From NCBI GenBank assembly GCA_013286365.1, contig JABDFY010000001.1:53590-117589 (forward strand): DNA of 64,000 nt, given 5' to 3'. A model generated the notes under the pieces. That model did not search any database. It saw only the letters and a program-made list of their open reading frames with translations, and had not been told where the DNA came from. This DNA is from Alphaproteobacteria bacterium. Its GTDB lineage: Bacteria > Pseudomonadota > Alphaproteobacteria > UBA9219. Within the stretch, counting starts at the first letter, position 1. Each line of letters starts with the position of its first letter. Positions 9,665 through 21,296 of the stretch are shown piece by piece. The position numbers were made by a program, and so were the translations under genes.

Positions 9665-11038
9665 CTAAATTCCTGCGACAGTCATGCCTTCAATACGCAA
9701 TGTTGGAGCGTCTATCCCGTACAGAAATTCTAGATTATTGGCCGCGGCTATGTTGCGAAACATGTCCTTGAGATTGCCGGCAATTGTCATTTCACTCACT
9801 GGAAATGAGATCATTCCGTTCTCGATCCAAAATCCTGATGCCGCACGGCTATAGTCACCTGTTACGCCATTAACACCATGTCCCATTAATTCGGTGACAT
9901 AAAAGCCTTGCTTAATATCATGCATTAGCTCTTGGGGGGTAAGCTTGCCCGCCTCGAGATAAAAGTTACTCGGTGATGGTGAGGGTGGACTGCCGGCCGA
10001 GCGGGACGCGTGCCCTGTACTCTTCATTTTCAATTGTCGTGCCGAGCGTAAATCGAGCAACCAGGTCGTTAGCACGCCCTTATCGATGATCTTGCGTTTT
10101 TCGGGCAATAAACCTTCCCCATCGAAAGGTCGTGAGCGCATACCGCGCGGGCGAAATGGATCGTCGACAATAGTTATAGTGTCCGGGAATATGGCTTGGC
10201 CAAGCTTATCTTTTAAAAAGCTAGTGCCGCGCGCAATACTGGCTCCCGAGATGGCGCCAGCAAGATTGCTCATGAGGCTTTCCGAAACACGTGGGTCAAA
10301 TACAACCGATATTTGACCGGTGGGCATCTTGCGGGCACCAAGCCGTTTAACCGTACGTTCGCCGGCCCTTTTACCTATCGTGGTGGCACTCGGCATATCA
10401 TTGGAATAAACGCGGCTGGCAAAATCATAGTCACGTTCCATGCCAGTTCCTTCGCCGGCTAGAACGGAGACGCTTAAACTGTAATTGGTGCGGCGATAGT
10501 GGCCGTTGAAGCCATTGCTGGCAACGAAAGCAACGCTGGCATGACTATATCCAATCTCGGCTCCTTCAGAATTGGTGACATTCTTGACAGACAGGGCTGC
10601 TTCTTCGGCGTCGCGTGCCTTTACGATGAGTTCGGCAGCATCAGGTTCATGGCTATCGGCCAGTTCCATGTGCGGCCATTCTCGAGCTATCAAGCTGGCA
10701 TCAGCTATGCCACAGAACTCATCCCCAGGTGCTGCCTTGGCCATGGCGATAGATCTTGCGACAAGTTCTGCTAAAGTCTTCGGTCCGCGGTCGGTAGCCG
10801 ATACCATGGCTTGCTGCTTACCTACAAATACGCGTAAGCCAAGGTCACCCGATTCTGAGCGCTCCAGCGTTTCCACCTTACCCAGCCTGTATCCGACAGC
10901 CAATGACGTTGCGTCGATTAGGACAGCATCGGCAGCATCGGCGCCGGCTTTGCGGGCTTTTTGCACAAGATCGTTCAGCAACTCAGTTGCTTGGGGACCG
11001 GACGATATTTCTGGTTTTGTGTTGAGATTGGACGCCAT
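9665..11038 (-). CDS. pmbA: PmbA/TldD-family metallopeptidase
   Basis: This 457 aa protein has the PmbA/TldD architecture. The N-terminal part contains GYRLGKVETLERSESGDLGLRVFVG; the C-terminal barrel contains VVFDPRVSESLMSNLAGAISG, SRPFDGEGLLPEKRKIIDKG and GVTGDYSRAASGFWIENG. PmbA lacks the HExxxH zinc motif of TldD and normally works as its partner (maturation of microcin B17, degradation of CcdA in E. coli). No tldD is in the window. In many alphaproteobacteria pmbA sits beside kdtA-lpxK, as here. Confidence 0.94.
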   Translation of the reverse strand: MASNLNTKPEISSGPQATELLNDLVQKARKAGADAADAVLIDATSLAVGYRLGKVETLERSESGDLGLRVFVGKQQAMVSATDRGPKTLAELVARSIAMAKAAPGDEFCGIADASLIAREWPHMELADSHEPDAAELIVKARDAEEAALSVKNVTNSEGAEIGYSHASVAFVASNGFNGHYRRTNYSLSVSVLAGEGTGMERDYDFASRVYSNDMPSATTIGKRAGERTVKRLGARKMPTGQISVVFDPRVSESLMSNLAGAISGASIARGTSFLKDKLGQAIFPDTITIVDDPFRPRGMRSRPFDGEGLLPEKRKIIDKGVLTTWLLDLRSARQLKMKSTGHASRSAGSPPSPSPSNFYLEAGKLTPQELMHDIKQGFYVTELMGHGVNGVTGDYSRAASGFWIENGMISFPVSEMTIAGNLKDMFRNIAAANNLEFLYGIDAPTLRIEGMTVAGI

Positions 11039-11112
11039 GTGCCTATTTCACCATTTCTTGCCGGTAAAATCATAGCGGATACCACGGCAAGAATCGAGCG
11101 TTTTGACTTTTA

Positions 11113-12270
11113 TCAGCCTGTGACGGGCGTCGTTTCACGCCAGCTTTTCAGCCAGCGATCAAATTCATTCGCTGGCATTGGTTTGCCCATATAAAAACCT
11201 TGAGCAAAATCACAATTTTTTTCGGCCAACATACGCCAGACACGGATATCTTCGACCCCTTCAGCTATGATCTTGAGACCAAGATTATGGCCAAGATCAA
11301 TAATGGAGTTAACGATAACCGCGCAGTCTTTGTTGTTGGCCATATCAATGACGAAACTTCGGTCGACCTTCATTTCATTAAAGGGCATACGCTGTAATTC
11401 GCGTAAGGAAGAATGTCCTGTGCCAAAATCATCGATGGCAACGCCTATGTTGCGTATGCGCATGCGCAAGAGGACATCCATTGTGCGGGTAACATCGCGC
11501 ATCGCCTCTGTTTCAGTTACCTCAAGAATTAAAATTTCAGGAGGTATATTTTTTTGTTTGCACATATCTGCAATGCGATCTGGGAGACTGAGATCCAGCA
11601 ACGTTGATGCGGTTATATTCATCGACAAAGTTAGACGTTCTCCGGCGTGATACCATTTGGCGGCTTGGTTCACAGAAGTCTCAACAACATGATCTGTAAA
11701 TGATTGCATGAGGCCGTCATTTACGACGTGCTCTAGAAATTCCGAGGGCGGTAATGTGCCACGACTTGGATGTGCCCATCTGGCCAAAGCCTCAGCTCCC
11801 TTTACGCGTCGGGTTGCAAGCTCGATGACCGGTTGGTAGTAGAGGACAAACTGTCCGAGGGCTATGGCGTGGGCAAGATCGGTTCCCGGCATGCTCTTGC
11901 CGCCGGCAGCAAGCTGATTAAAGGTGGCGCGCAATACGCTGATGTCCAGAGGCTTTTCGAGCGCCGCGATAACATTTAGTCCATGGGCACTGCCAAGGCG
12001 GCGTGCGCTGTTCAAGACGCGGGCATCGCTGCCACTGATAAGGCAAATTTTAGCATCTTTGACGTGATCGGCGAGCAGACGAAGTAATTCGACACCATCT
12101 GTGCCGGGCATCATGAGATCCAGCATAATAAAGTCCGGCGTAAAGTTTTGTAGCGTACTCCTTACATTATCTGGATTGCTGATAGTGGCGACCTCGAAAC
12201 CACGGCTCGTGGCGATTTCGGCGATGGTTTCGCAGACATCTTCTTCATCGTCGATAACCAACATTCGCAT
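11113..12270 (-). CDS. Receiver-EAL response regulator, c-di-GMP phosphodiesterase
   Basis: An N-terminal CheY-like receiver (about residues 1-120, MLVIDDEEDV, phospho-acceptor Asp in FIMLDLMMPG, Lys in ALEKP) is fused to an EAL domain. The catalytic set looks intact: GAEALARW (EAL), LSMNITAS (Asn), LEVTETEAM (Glu), IDDFGTGHSSL (Asp-Asp), MKVDRSF (Lys), IIAEGVED (Glu) and AQGFYMG (Gln). It should hydrolyse c-di-GMP under phosphorylation control. I choose ATG 12270 because AGGAA lies about 6 nt upstream; an earlier in-frame start (12369) would run into the kinase gene and has no receiver homology. It lies 37 nt downstream of the hybrid kinase, its likely partner. Confidence 0.93.
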   Translation of the reverse strand: MRMLVIDDEEDVCETIAEIATSRGFEVATISNPDNVRSTLQNFTPDFIMLDLMMPGTDGVELLRLLADHVKDAKICLISGSDARVLNSARRLGSAHGLNVIAALEKPLDISVLRATFNQLAAGGKSMPGTDLAHAIALGQFVLYYQPVIELATRRVKGAEALARWAHPSRGTLPPSEFLEHVVNDGLMQSFTDHVVETSVNQAAKWYHAGERLTLSMNITASTLLDLSLPDRIADMCKQKNIPPEILILEVTETEAMRDVTRTMDVLLRMRIRNIGVAIDDFGTGHSSLRELQRMPFNEMKVDRSFVIDMANNKDCAVIVNSIIDLGHNLGLKIIAEGVEDIRVWRMLAEKNCDFAQGFYMGKPMPANEFDRWLKSWRETTPVTG

Positions 12271-12307
12271 GATAATTTCCTGTCTTCGGTCACAGATCGG
12301 CTGGAAG

Positions 12308-15049
12308 CTAAGCGATAGAATGGGCGGCCGCAAGCGAATCGGCGGTTTCCATATTGCGCCCGCCGGCATTTTCCTTCAACAGCGCAGCTATAGCATGCCG
12401 TACATCGCTTAAGCGATATGGCTTTTCAACAACTGGAACGGGATTTTCGTTGAGAAAGGCCTGTACGTGCGCGGATAGAGTATCGCCTGTCACGTAGATG
12501 ATCTTGTGGATATATTGCGGTAATTCCTTGGCTAGGGCGGCGTGTAACCCGGGGCCATCCAGCACCGGCATACGCAGATCGCTGACAATGACATCATAAG
12601 GGGACTGTCGCACCTTCTGTAAGGCTACGGCGCCATTGATCGCTATGTCGATCTTGTGACCTTCGGGCTCAAGTAAATCGGCCAGTGTTTGCGCGATCTC
12701 GATTTCATCATCAACCAGCAATATCTTCAAATGCGGGGGCAGCTCTATCGTTTCCTGCGCAGCTTCGCTGCTGGTTTGTTGATCGGCTTGCGCCATCGGC
12801 AATTGAATGGTGAAAGTAGCGCCGCCACCTTTTGTCTCTTCGAGTAGCAAGCGACCGCCGTGTGACTCAACAATATTAATGCACAAAGACAACCCGACGC
12901 CGGTTCCACCCAAACTGCTTTTGGTTGTAAAAAACGGCTCAAATATGCGCGAACGGATCTCAGGCGCAATGCCAGGCCCTGTGTCAATGACCTTAACGAC
13001 AACATGTTTATTATCGTCGCTTCGGCTGTTAATTGTTAGGCGGCGTTTACCGTTCCAATTTTGCATGGCTTGTGCGGCGTTGAGGACAAGATTGGTGATG
13101 ACCTGGGTCAATTGGTCGCCATCACCATTGACCTCCGGCAGCTTTGCATCCAGATCCAGCACAACTTCGACATTTTCCATTTTAATCTGGTAACCAAGGA
13201 GCTCGAGAGCGTTATTGATAATCGAGTTAAGTTCAATTGACCTGCGTTCAGGCGGTTTGCGTCTTGCCAGTGCCAAAAAGCTTTTAACAATACGCGAACA
13301 ACGGTCTGCAGCTTTGAATATTTTCTCGGCTCGCGTTATAACCTTGGGTTCCTGTGAGCCCTCGGTCAAAAGTGTCGCCTGGCCGATAATAACTGAAAGA
13401 GGGTTATTTAATTCGTGGGCCACGCCAGCGAGCAAACCGCCTAGCGCCGCCATTTTCTCGCTTTGTTGTAAGGCTTCCTGTTGTCTTGCAATTTGTGCTT
13501 CGGCACTTTTTCGTTCCGTGAGATCGTAAAGGCCGATCACCATGGCGTTCTGGTTTTGATAACTAATGGCGCGTGCCGAAAGAGCTGCTTCAAGTTTCTG
13601 CCCATCGCCACACCGTAGTGTCACTTCCTTGAGATCTATATTGAAATTATCGGCCATGGTGTTGAGAAGGCTGGCAAAATCTGATGAGTTCTCAAAGAAA
13701 TTCTCAAAGCTATGATCAACCAATTCGTTCTGGGCTGTAACCAATAGTTGTCCAGTGCCCGGGCTGGCATACAGAACCATGCCATCGCGCGAGCGAACGA
13801 TCATGACCGGTACCGGGTGGGCTTCAGTAATACTGCGAAAGCGTGCTTCACTGGCGCGCAGCGCCACTTCGCCCTGTTTTCGAGCGGTCACGTCACCCGT
13901 CGATCCGACCAAGCGGATAATTTTTCCAGTCTCGGCATCGCGGGTGGCGACGGCCTTTGAGTGCAACCAGCGTTTATTATCATCACCGCGTGAAACGCGA
14001 TATTCAACGTTTATGGCATTGATGCCCGAATTTCGCCGAAAGCGACGGAGAGCTTCACGCACAACGGCGCGGTCGGAAGAGACTATTAAACGTAACCAGA
14101 CTTTGAGCCCGCTGATACTATTTTCCAGCCGCATGCCGATGATTTTTTTGAATTGGTCGGAGAAAAAGACCTCTCCGGTCTGTAGATTCCAGTCAAACAA
14201 ACCTTCATTGGCGCCTTTGGTTGCAAGTGCAAAACGCTCATTGCTGATGGCCAAGGCCTTTTCTTTTTCTTCCTGCCGTGCGGCAAATTGTCCGGCTATG
14301 ACGATGGCAAACATCATGGCCGCCATTGAAAAGGAAGCGTAGGTAAGATTGTTGCTGCTCTCGATATTTGAAATAAAGCCGAGATCATAAAGAGGAGCCG
14401 TAATACCGCCCATTATGAAAAACAGAAAGGCGATAATATGTGTCAAGCTACCACTAACGCCGTGGCGTAACGTTACGACGCCAGCAGCCAGCACACAGGC
14501 GATAGTCAAGGTACCGAGGGTCGGTAAGGCAAAATGAACCAATCGTTGGTCAAAAACCGAATAAACGAGTAGGGCAATGAGTAAGCCCGCCAAAATATAA
14601 AACGGCACCCGAAACTCAGGTGCATTGGCTTCAAGTTCAAGAAAATAGTAGGTAAAAAAGATTCCGGAGATGTACGATAAGATCATACTATAATTTTGCA
14701 GTAGATCCCGCATCACATCACGATGCATTCCGATCTGGTTCATCAAGAGATCATTCGTGCTGACCATATTGACGCCCAGGCAAAGCAATAAAAACATCAA
14801 GAAGACCTGGCCGCGATCACGGATGACAATCCAGATAAAAAAGAGATAGAAAAAGGCTGTAAGCATGACGCCGATGAAAAGACCAAAAATGAGACTGCTG
14901 ACCTTTTCATCGATTGTGACGGGGGGTGGAAGCGTATCCATCGGAATGGAGGCAGCCGTTGCGATTGGGTCAGCCGCAAAAACCGACGACGCGCTGGCGA
15001 TAAGCAGTATAAGGCCTAGGAAAAAGGCAAAAAATTTGCCTACCCGCAT
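12308..15049 (-). CDS. Membrane hybrid histidine kinase (7TM sensor, two PAS, HisKA, HATPase, receiver)
   Basis: Numbered from ATG 15049, residues 1-25 look like a signal peptide (ending SSVFA). About seven membrane helices follow (about 50-255, 7TMR-DISM type), then two PAS-like domains (about 270-390 and 400-510), a HisKA domain with the phospho-His in GVAHELNNPLS (about 545), an HATPase domain (NLVLNAAQAM, DTGPGIAP, GGTGVGLSL; about 625-750) and a receiver (LLVDDE, VSDLRMP with the acceptor Asp near 824, VVEKP). A longer form from TTG 15142 is possible, but ATG 15049 gives a clean signal peptide. The next gene on this strand is a receiver-EAL protein, so the pair probably forms a phosphorelay controlling c-di-GMP. 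The periplasmic sensor part is short, so the signal may be membrane-borne. Confidence 0.92.
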   Translation of the reverse strand: MRVGKFFAFFLGLILLIASASSVFAADPIATAASIPMDTLPPPVTIDEKVSSLIFGLFIGVMLTAFFYLFFIWIVIRDRGQVFLMFLLLCLGVNMVSTNDLLMNQIGMHRDVMRDLLQNYSMILSYISGIFFTYYFLELEANAPEFRVPFYILAGLLIALLVYSVFDQRLVHFALPTLGTLTIACVLAAGVVTLRHGVSGSLTHIIAFLFFIMGGITAPLYDLGFISNIESSNNLTYASFSMAAMMFAIVIAGQFAARQEEKEKALAISNERFALATKGANEGLFDWNLQTGEVFFSDQFKKIIGMRLENSISGLKVWLRLIVSSDRAVVREALRRFRRNSGINAINVEYRVSRGDDNKRWLHSKAVATRDAETGKIIRLVGSTGDVTARKQGEVALRASEARFRSITEAHPVPVMIVRSRDGMVLYASPGTGQLLVTAQNELVDHSFENFFENSSDFASLLNTMADNFNIDLKEVTLRCGDGQKLEAALSARAISYQNQNAMVIGLYDLTERKSAEAQIARQQEALQQSEKMAALGGLLAGVAHELNNPLSVIIGQATLLTEGSQEPKVITRAEKIFKAADRCSRIVKSFLALARRKPPERRSIELNSIINNALELLGYQIKMENVEVVLDLDAKLPEVNGDGDQLTQVITNLVLNAAQAMQNWNGKRRLTINSRSDDNKHVVVKVIDTGPGIAPEIRSRIFEPFFTTKSSLGGTGVGLSLCINIVESHGGRLLLEETKGGGATFTIQLPMAQADQQTSSEAAQETIELPPHLKILLVDDEIEIAQTLADLLEPEGHKIDIAINGAVALQKVRQSPYDVIVSDLRMPVLDGPGLHAALAKELPQYIHKIIYVTGDTLSAHVQAFLNENPVPVVEKPYRLSDVRHAIAALLKENAGGRNMETADSLAAAHSIA

Positions 15050-15292
15050 CCATTTCGCAGATGCGGGAGAAAAAAAGTCACGCAGACGAGGAAGTAAGTG
15101 GTACAATTTTCGACCTACGGAACGCTCATAACCGATGGGCAAGCCAAGGAGAGGTTGATCACCGGTAGTTAAGATTTTTTAACTAACAACTGATTTTATG
15201 GCTAAGTCGCTAAAATATAGTCAATATATGGGTCCCTACGCGACGAAAAGGTATAATCGTTGCTATAATCAGGGGGTTATCAGGGAGAAGCT

Positions 15293-17563
15293 ATGTCAGA
15301 TCAAGATACGCGGGTGACCGACGAAGAGGCTTTGGCCATGCATGCACAGGGCCGACCCGGTAAACTCCAGATAACCCCTACTAAACCGTTAACGACCCAA
15401 CGCGACTTATCGTTGGCCTATTCTCCCGGGGTCGCGGCACCGTGTTTACGGATCTATGAAGATCCCAACACGGCCTACGATTACACAACGCGTGGCAATA
15501 TGGTCGCCGTCGTTTCTAACGGTACTGCCGTATTGGGGCTAGGCAATCTTGGCGCCCTGGCCTCAAAACCAGTGATGGAAGGTAAGGCGGTGCTGTTCAA
15601 ACGTTTTGCCGATGTCGATTGCATCGATCTTGAAGTGAACACAGAAGATGTCGAAGAGTTCATCAACTGTGTTCGTTTTCTTGGTCCTTCGTTCGGTGGA
15701 ATAAATCTCGAGGACATTAAATCACCCGAGTGTTTCATTATCGAACAGCGCTTACGTGAATTGATGGATATACCGGTTTTTCACGACGATCAACACGGCA
15801 CAGCCATTATTGCTGCCGCTGGACTGTTGAATGCACTCGACATAACGGGTCGTAATATTAAGAAAACAAAAGTTGTCATGAACGGCGCCGGTGCCGCTGC
15901 GATTGCTTGTGCGGAATTGTTCAAAAGTTTGGGACTTCCGCACCAGAATTTGGTCATGTGCGACACCAACGGTGTCATTTATAAGGGTCGAACTAAGTCC
16001 ATGAATCAATGGAAATCAGCCTATGCCATTGAAACCAAAGAGCGCACACTGTTGGATGCCATGAAAGGCGCTGATGTGTTTGTTGGTTTGTCGGTCAAAG
16101 GCTGTGTGTCGGCTGAAATGGTCAAGGCGATGGGTAAGAATCCAATAATTTTCGCCATGGCTAATCCAGATCCCGAAATTACCCCAGAGGAAGTGCGCAG
16201 CATTCGTAAAGATGCTATTGTAGCCACAGGCCGCTCCGACTACCCTAACCAGATAAATAATGTTCTAGGGTTTCCTTATATTTTCCGCGGTGCCCTCGAT
16301 GTGCGCGCCTCCACTATTAATGATGAAATGAAGGTTGCCGCCGCCCGCGCCTTAGCTGAATTGGCGCGCGAGGATGTGCCGGATGAAGTTGATGCCGCTT
16401 ATGGAGGAAGGCGTTTACGATTTGGTCCCGAATACATCATACCGGTTCCCTTTGATCCGCGCCTCATTGTAACTATCCCAGCCGCCGTGGCAGAAGCTGC
16501 TATGAAGTCCGGTGTTGCACGTAAGCCCATTGTTGATTTCGAGGCCTATCGCCATGAATTAAGAGCGCGTCTTGATCCAACGGCGGGCAGTCTGCAACTG
16601 ATCTTTGAAACCGTTAAAAGAAATCCTTGCCGCGTTGTTTTCGCCGAAGGCGAAGAAGAGCGCACAATTCGCGCCGCTATTCAGTTTAAGGCGGCTGGTT
16701 ATGGCACGCCGGTACTTGTTGGTCGCGAAGAGGTTATACGTGAACATATGAAAGTAATGCATGTTCCGGAAGAGACAGTACTTGAAATTCATAATGCACG
16801 GCTGTCGACAAGTAATGCAAAGTATAAAGATTTTTTATATAAAAAGTTACACCGCAAGGGTTATATGCAGCGCGATTGTCAGCGCATGATTAATCAGAAC
16901 CGGAATGTGTTTGCGGCAACCATGATGGCGATGGGTGACGCCGATGCTATGGTTACCGGCCTTACCCGCGGCTTCATAGTTAATTACGATGACATTCGAC
17001 GTGTCATAGATGTTGCTCTACCTTCGGGTGCGTTTGGACTTTCAGTAGCAATCGCACAAGATCGTACGGTATTTCTTGCTGATACGGCAGTTCATATTGA
17101 ACCTTCGGCCGAGCGTTTGTCTGAAATCGCAATCTGCGCTGCCAATTGGGCACATCGCATGGGACATGAACCACGCGTAGCCATGCTTTCTTTTGCCAGT
17201 TTTGGACAACCACAGCGCGATTATGCAGAACGTATTAGTGGTGCGGTCCAGATCCTCGATAAAAAAGGCGTTAAATTTGAATATGACGGAGAGATGGCCG
17301 CGGATATTGCGTTGGACTTCAACTTGATGAAACGGCTTTACCCGTTTTGTCGTCTGACAGGACCAGCAAACGTATTAATTATGCCAAACTTGCAAGCCGC
17401 GAATATTGCAGCCAAGGTCTTGCAAAATATTGGTGGCGTCACGGTACTGGGGCCAATTCTAAACGGTCTTGACAAGCCTGCCCAGATTTTACGTCCCGGC
17501 GCTACGGTATCCGACATTCTCACGACAGCGGTGTTGGCGGCGTATCAAACTGTAAAAGTCTAA
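15293..17563 (+). CDS. maeB: NADP-dependent malic enzyme with phosphotransacetylase-like domain (MaeB)
   Basis: MaeB oxidatively decarboxylates malate to pyruvate with NADP. The N-terminal ~430 residues are malic enzyme ([42 protein letters not shown]). The C-terminal ~325 residues (from about [15 protein letters not shown]) are a phosphotransacetylase-like domain, used in this family for regulation, for example by acetyl-CoA. Length (756 aa) is typical of the proteobacterial long form. GGGAG lies 6 nt before the ATG. The gene converges on fhs and the stop codons overlap by 4 nt. Confidence 0.97.
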   Translation: MSDQDTRVTDEEALAMHAQGRPGKLQITPTKPLTTQRDLSLAYSPGVAAPCLRIYEDPNTAYDYTTRGNMVAVVSNGTAVLGLGNLGALASKPVMEGKAVLFKRFADVDCIDLEVNTEDVEEFINCVRFLGPSFGGINLEDIKSPECFIIEQRLRELMDIPVFHDDQHGTAIIAAAGLLNALDITGRNIKKTKVVMNGAGAAAIACAELFKSLGLPHQNLVMCDTNGVIYKGRTKSMNQWKSAYAIETKERTLLDAMKGADVFVGLSVKGCVSAEMVKAMGKNPIIFAMANPDPEITPEEVRSIRKDAIVATGRSDYPNQINNVLGFPYIFRGALDVRASTINDEMKVAAARALAELAREDVPDEVDAAYGGRRLRFGPEYIIPVPFDPRLIVTIPAAVAEAAMKSGVARKPIVDFEAYRHELRARLDPTAGSLQLIFETVKRNPCRVVFAEGEEERTIRAAIQFKAAGYGTPVLVGREEVIREHMKVMHVPEETVLEIHNARLSTSNAKYKDFLYKKLHRKGYMQRDCQRMINQNRNVFAATMMAMGDADAMVTGLTRGFIVNYDDIRRVIDVALPSGAFGLSVAIAQDRTVFLADTAVHIEPSAERLSEIAICAANWAHRMGHEPRVAMLSFASFGQPQRDYAERISGAVQILDKKGVKFEYDGEMAADIALDFNLMKRLYPFCRLTGPANVLIMPNLQAANIAAKVLQNIGGVTVLGPILNGLDKPAQILRPGATVSDILTTAVLAAYQTVKV

Positions 17564-19233
17564 AAAAGACCTTCGATGCGGCCATGATCGTCTACATAAA
17601 TTCGGTTTGCAGCCGGTTCGCGAGGCAAACCTGGCATAGTCATGATGTCGCCGCAAAGGGCAACGACAAAACCCGCGCCAGCAGATAGTCGTACGTCGCG
17701 CACAGGTATGATATGGCCCTCCGGCGCGCCGCGGAGCTCGGGATTAGCAGAGAAACTATACTGCGTTTTAGCCATGCATACGGGCAGGGCACCAAAACCT
17801 TCTGCTTCATATTGTTTTATTTTCTTTTGCGCAGTCGCAGAAATATCAACATCTTTTGCTCTGTAAATTTCTCGCGCAACTGTGCGTATTTTATCTGCCA
17901 ACGATAAATCATTGGGATAAAGTGGCTTAAAGCTTGCTTTGCCGCTGTCAGCCAAGGCAATCACATCTTGAGCTAGGTTTAGCGCCCCTTTGCCACCTTC
18001 CTCCCAATGTCGACAGAGATGGGCGTTGACGCCCACCTTCTTGCAAGCCTCTTGAATGGCTTTGGTTTCAGCTTCGCTGTCGCTGATAAAATGATTAATG
18101 GCGACGACAACAGGCAATCCAAATTTTTGCACATTTTCTATATGCTGCAGAAGATTAACCAAACCAGCATCCAAGGCGTTTAGATCTTCATGAGTGTAGT
18201 TTTCCTTTGTGGCGCCGCCATGCATCTTAAGTGCCCGCGCGGTTGCAACGATAACGGCTAAGGCCGGCATTAATCCGGCTTGTCGGCATTTGATATTAAA
18301 AAACTTTTCGGCGCCAAGATCGGCCCCAAAGCCAGCCTCGGTGACAACATAGTCAGCAAGTTTCAGAGCGGTATCCGTAGCAATCAATGAATTACAGCCA
18401 TGCGCAATATTAGCAAATGGTCCACCGTGAACGAAAGCCGGCGTGTGCTCTAGCGTTTGGACTAAGTTGGGTTGGATTGCGTCTCGCAGCAGGGCCGCCA
18501 TGGCTGGCGCTGCTTTAAGGTTTTTCGCATCAACACTTGCCTTTGTAAAATTTTGCCCTACCACGATACGTCCTAGTCGCTCTTCAAGATCCTTGAGTGA
18601 CCGCGCCAGACAAAAAATCGCCATTACTTCCGAAGCGACCGTGATATCGAAACCATCTTCGCGGACGAGTCCGTTGCCATCGAGGGCAACAACGATATTG
18701 CGCAACGCACGGTCATTCATGTCCATAACGCGTCGCCATGAGATCTTGCTTGGATCAAGGCCTAAAGCGTTTCCCCAATAGATATGATTGTCCAGCATTG
18801 CCGAAAGCAAATTGTTGGCTGAGGTAATGGCGTGAAAGTCACCGGTGAAATGCAAATTGATTTCATCCATAGGAGCAACTTGTGCATAACCACCCCCTGT
18901 AGCTCCTCCTTTCATACCAAAACAAGGGCCTAAAGATGGCTCGCGCAAGCAAATGAGTGTTTTCTTGTTAAGTTGAGCCAGAGCATCGCCAAGTCCAATC
19001 GTCGTCGTGGTTTTCCCTTCCCCGGCCGGGGTTGGGCTTATGGCTGTCACAAGGATAAGTTTACCATCGGCGGGTGACTTCAAACCGGCGATGTAATCCA
19101 AGCCCAATTTGGCTTTGTATGGCCCATAATGATAGAGAGCTGAAGCGGGCAAACCAATTTTAGTGCCGATATCTTCAATCGGTTTTAGTTTGGTCTGGCG
19201 CGCTATTTTGATATCGCTGAGGGGATAGGTCAT
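17560..19233 (-). CDS. fhs: Formate-tetrahydrofolate ligase
   Basis: Fhs makes 10-formyl-THF from formate, THF and ATP, feeding purine and one-carbon metabolism. Diagnostic segments are [18 protein letters not shown] (P-loop), [38 protein letters not shown] and [14 protein letters not shown], plus the late [15 protein letters not shown]. Length (557 aa) is normal. It appears to be monocistronic. The ~137 nt before it separates it from the divergent GT-C gene. Confidence 0.97.
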   Translation of the reverse strand: MTYPLSDIKIARQTKLKPIEDIGTKIGLPASALYHYGPYKAKLGLDYIAGLKSPADGKLILVTAISPTPAGEGKTTTTIGLGDALAQLNKKTLICLREPSLGPCFGMKGGATGGGYAQVAPMDEINLHFTGDFHAITSANNLLSAMLDNHIYWGNALGLDPSKISWRRVMDMNDRALRNIVVALDGNGLVREDGFDITVASEVMAIFCLARSLKDLEERLGRIVVGQNFTKASVDAKNLKAAPAMAALLRDAIQPNLVQTLEHTPAFVHGGPFANIAHGCNSLIATDTALKLADYVVTEAGFGADLGAEKFFNIKCRQAGLMPALAVIVATARALKMHGGATKENYTHEDLNALDAGLVNLLQHIENVQKFGLPVVVAINHFISDSEAETKAIQEACKKVGVNAHLCRHWEEGGKGALNLAQDVIALADSGKASFKPLYPNDLSLADKIRTVAREIYRAKDVDISATAQKKIKQYEAEGFGALPVCMAKTQYSFSANPELRGAPEGHIIPVRDVRLSAGAGFVVALCGDIMTMPGLPREPAANRIYVDDHGRIEGLF

Positions 19234-19370
19234 AAGAATCAGATGGTGAAAGACTGCAAACAGCTATCAGATCTTTATCCATTTTCCTATGTTTGTCATT
19301 CCTGCTTTCATAGACCCGGTATCGATGATATGGCTTCTCAGTTATTAATAGTTGGTCCATCGTTCTTCTT

Positions 19371-21296
19371 ATGATACGTCAGCCGCTTAACCAAATTCTG
19401 CTCAATCTTTTCAAGCCGCCTTTTTATGGCTTGCCTGTCGCTGTGTGGATTTATTTTGTTTGGTGTTTTCTTGTTTATCCCGACAGTTACATTCTACATG
19501 GCAATTTTGTTGATCCTGATGACTACATGCATTTGGTTCAAACGCTGGATTGGCTCAAAGGTCAACACTGGTTTGATCTAGTTCAGCATCGGCTTAATCC
19601 GCCGGACGGTACGCCGATGCATTATTCTCGTCTTTATGAGTTACCACTAGCGATATTAATCGCACCCCTAAGGCAATGGTTGGGTGACATTGGCGCGGCT
19701 ACCGTAGCTGCAGCGGTTTGGCCGCTCATTGCGTTGGCCATATATTTCATGGTTGTCCGTTGGGCGGCGAGGCCTTTTCTTGACGAAGATTGGGTCAACA
19801 TCACGTCTTATATTTCACTATTTGCTATATACATCATGCTCGAGTTCATGCCCGGTCGTGCCGATCACCATGGCACGGAAGCATTGCTTATTGCAGCTGT
19901 TTTTGGCTTTACAGCACGCACGATTATGGAGCCAAGCGTTATCAGATGGCCTCTGGGTGCCGGTCTATTTTTGTCGCTCGCGGTTGTCATTGGTTTTGAA
20001 GTTCTGCCTTGGGTTATTTTGATCAGCGGTTGGTTAGGTCTGCGCGCCATGGTCAAAGGCAAAGAACCGGCATTCGCAGCTATGATTTTTGGTTTGTCAC
20101 TTAGCCTATCAGGCCTTGTTTTTTTAATGCTGACGAAACCTTGGGACCATATATTTGAACCTGACCTTCTCGCTTATTCTATTGTCTATGTGATTTTTTT
20201 ACTCAGTATAGCCCTTTGTCTTTCTGGTGTGGCTCTGGCTTCGCGTACACGGTTTGTCACCCTACGCTATGTCGTCGGCATCTTTCTGCTCTTTTTTACT
20301 GGTGTTACGTTCCTCTATTGGTTTCCTGGACTTTCGGGAGGACCTTATAATGCGATTAATCCAGCGCTTCTCAGTACGGTTTTCAGCAAAATCCCAGAGA
20401 CGACACCGTTTATGGCGTGGAGCCTGTGGCCAGTAAAATTTTGCTCAATTATTTCGCCGCTTTTGTTGGCTCTAGCCGTTAGCAAATCCTGCTGGGGGCG
20501 GGCTAAAGACAGCGAAACATTTTGGCTTTGGGGTATGATGTTCATTTTGTTGGGTGCAGCCATTCTTTTGGCGCTTCTCTATCAAACGCGCATCATGACT
20601 TATGCGGAATTGTTTAGCGTCATTCCTCTTGCGGTGTTTACCCAAAAGGCTTGGTTATGGTTAGGGGCACAGAGGGAGCGGCGACTATTGGCTGCTGAAA
20701 TAGGCTTATTTCTTCTGATTGGCCCTTTGCCGATGGTGCTGATACCGGCGCTCACCGACGGAAGACCTTTCAATACCGGGGTCATGTTATTTCCGGTACA
20801 AAAGACCAGCGGTGGCAATTGCGATATGCATTTATTGGCCGATGTCTTAAATGGTCCTCATTACTATAATGGTCATTCGCGCGTCATTATGAATTCGGTC
20901 AATGATGGTCCGGAACTTCTGTTTCGTACCCATCATAATGTTCTGGCGGGTCCTTACCACATGAATGTCAGTGGAAATCTAGATTCAACAGCATTTTTTT
21001 CGACTATGAATCCAAACGAAGCGACGGCTATCGCTTATCATCGTGGCGTTGATTTAGTGACTTTATGCAATGAACTCCCATTTATTTATCAGAATTCGGA
21101 GGCTGAGGACTTTGCCTCTCATCAGCACGCCAAAACATCGAATACCAATAAGGTGGAAACATTCGCTCAACATTTAGTAGATGGCGATACACTTCCTTGG
21201 CTCAAAGCGAGTAGTTATTCAAACCTAGGAAACATGATCCTACTCGAGGTGCGCTGGGCAAAACCGAAGAAGAAATCTAACTTAGGCCAACCTTAA
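19371..21296 (+). CDS. Polytopic GT-C-like membrane glycosyltransferase, conserved alphaproteobacterial type
   Basis: A 641 aa protein with about 11-12 hydrophobic helices followed by a soluble C-terminal domain of about 170 residues. After the first helix it has [17 protein letters not shown] and [20 protein letters not shown], then [12 protein letters not shown] in a periplasmic loop. The acidic pair in the first loop and the multi-helix layout resemble GT-C enzymes that use polyprenyl-linked donors, such as STT3 and ArnT. I recognise it as a conserved membrane family in alphaproteobacteria, but not its substrate. Its 3' end overlaps that of the CoA-transferase operon by 20 nt. Confidence 0.75.
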   Translation: MIRQPLNQILLNLFKPPFYGLPVAVWIYFVWCFLVYPDSYILHGNFVDPDDYMHLVQTLDWLKGQHWFDLVQHRLNPPDGTPMHYSRLYELPLAILIAPLRQWLGDIGAATVAAAVWPLIALAIYFMVVRWAARPFLDEDWVNITSYISLFAIYIMLEFMPGRADHHGTEALLIAAVFGFTARTIMEPSVIRWPLGAGLFLSLAVVIGFEVLPWVILISGWLGLRAMVKGKEPAFAAMIFGLSLSLSGLVFLMLTKPWDHIFEPDLLAYSIVYVIFLLSIALCLSGVALASRTRFVTLRYVVGIFLLFFTGVTFLYWFPGLSGGPYNAINPALLSTVFSKIPETTPFMAWSLWPVKFCSIISPLLLALAVSKSCWGRAKDSETFWLWGMMFILLGAAILLALLYQTRIMTYAELFSVIPLAVFTQKAWLWLGAQRERRLLAAEIGLFLLIGPLPMVLIPALTDGRPFNTGVMLFPVQKTSGGNCDMHLLADVLNGPHYYNGHSRVIMNSVNDGPELLFRTHHNVLAGPYHMNVSGNLDSTAFFSTMNPNEATAIAYHRGVDLVTLCNELPFIYQNSEAEDFASHQHAKTSNTNKVETFAQHLVDGDTLPWLKASSYSNLGNMILLEVRWAKPKKKSNLGQP

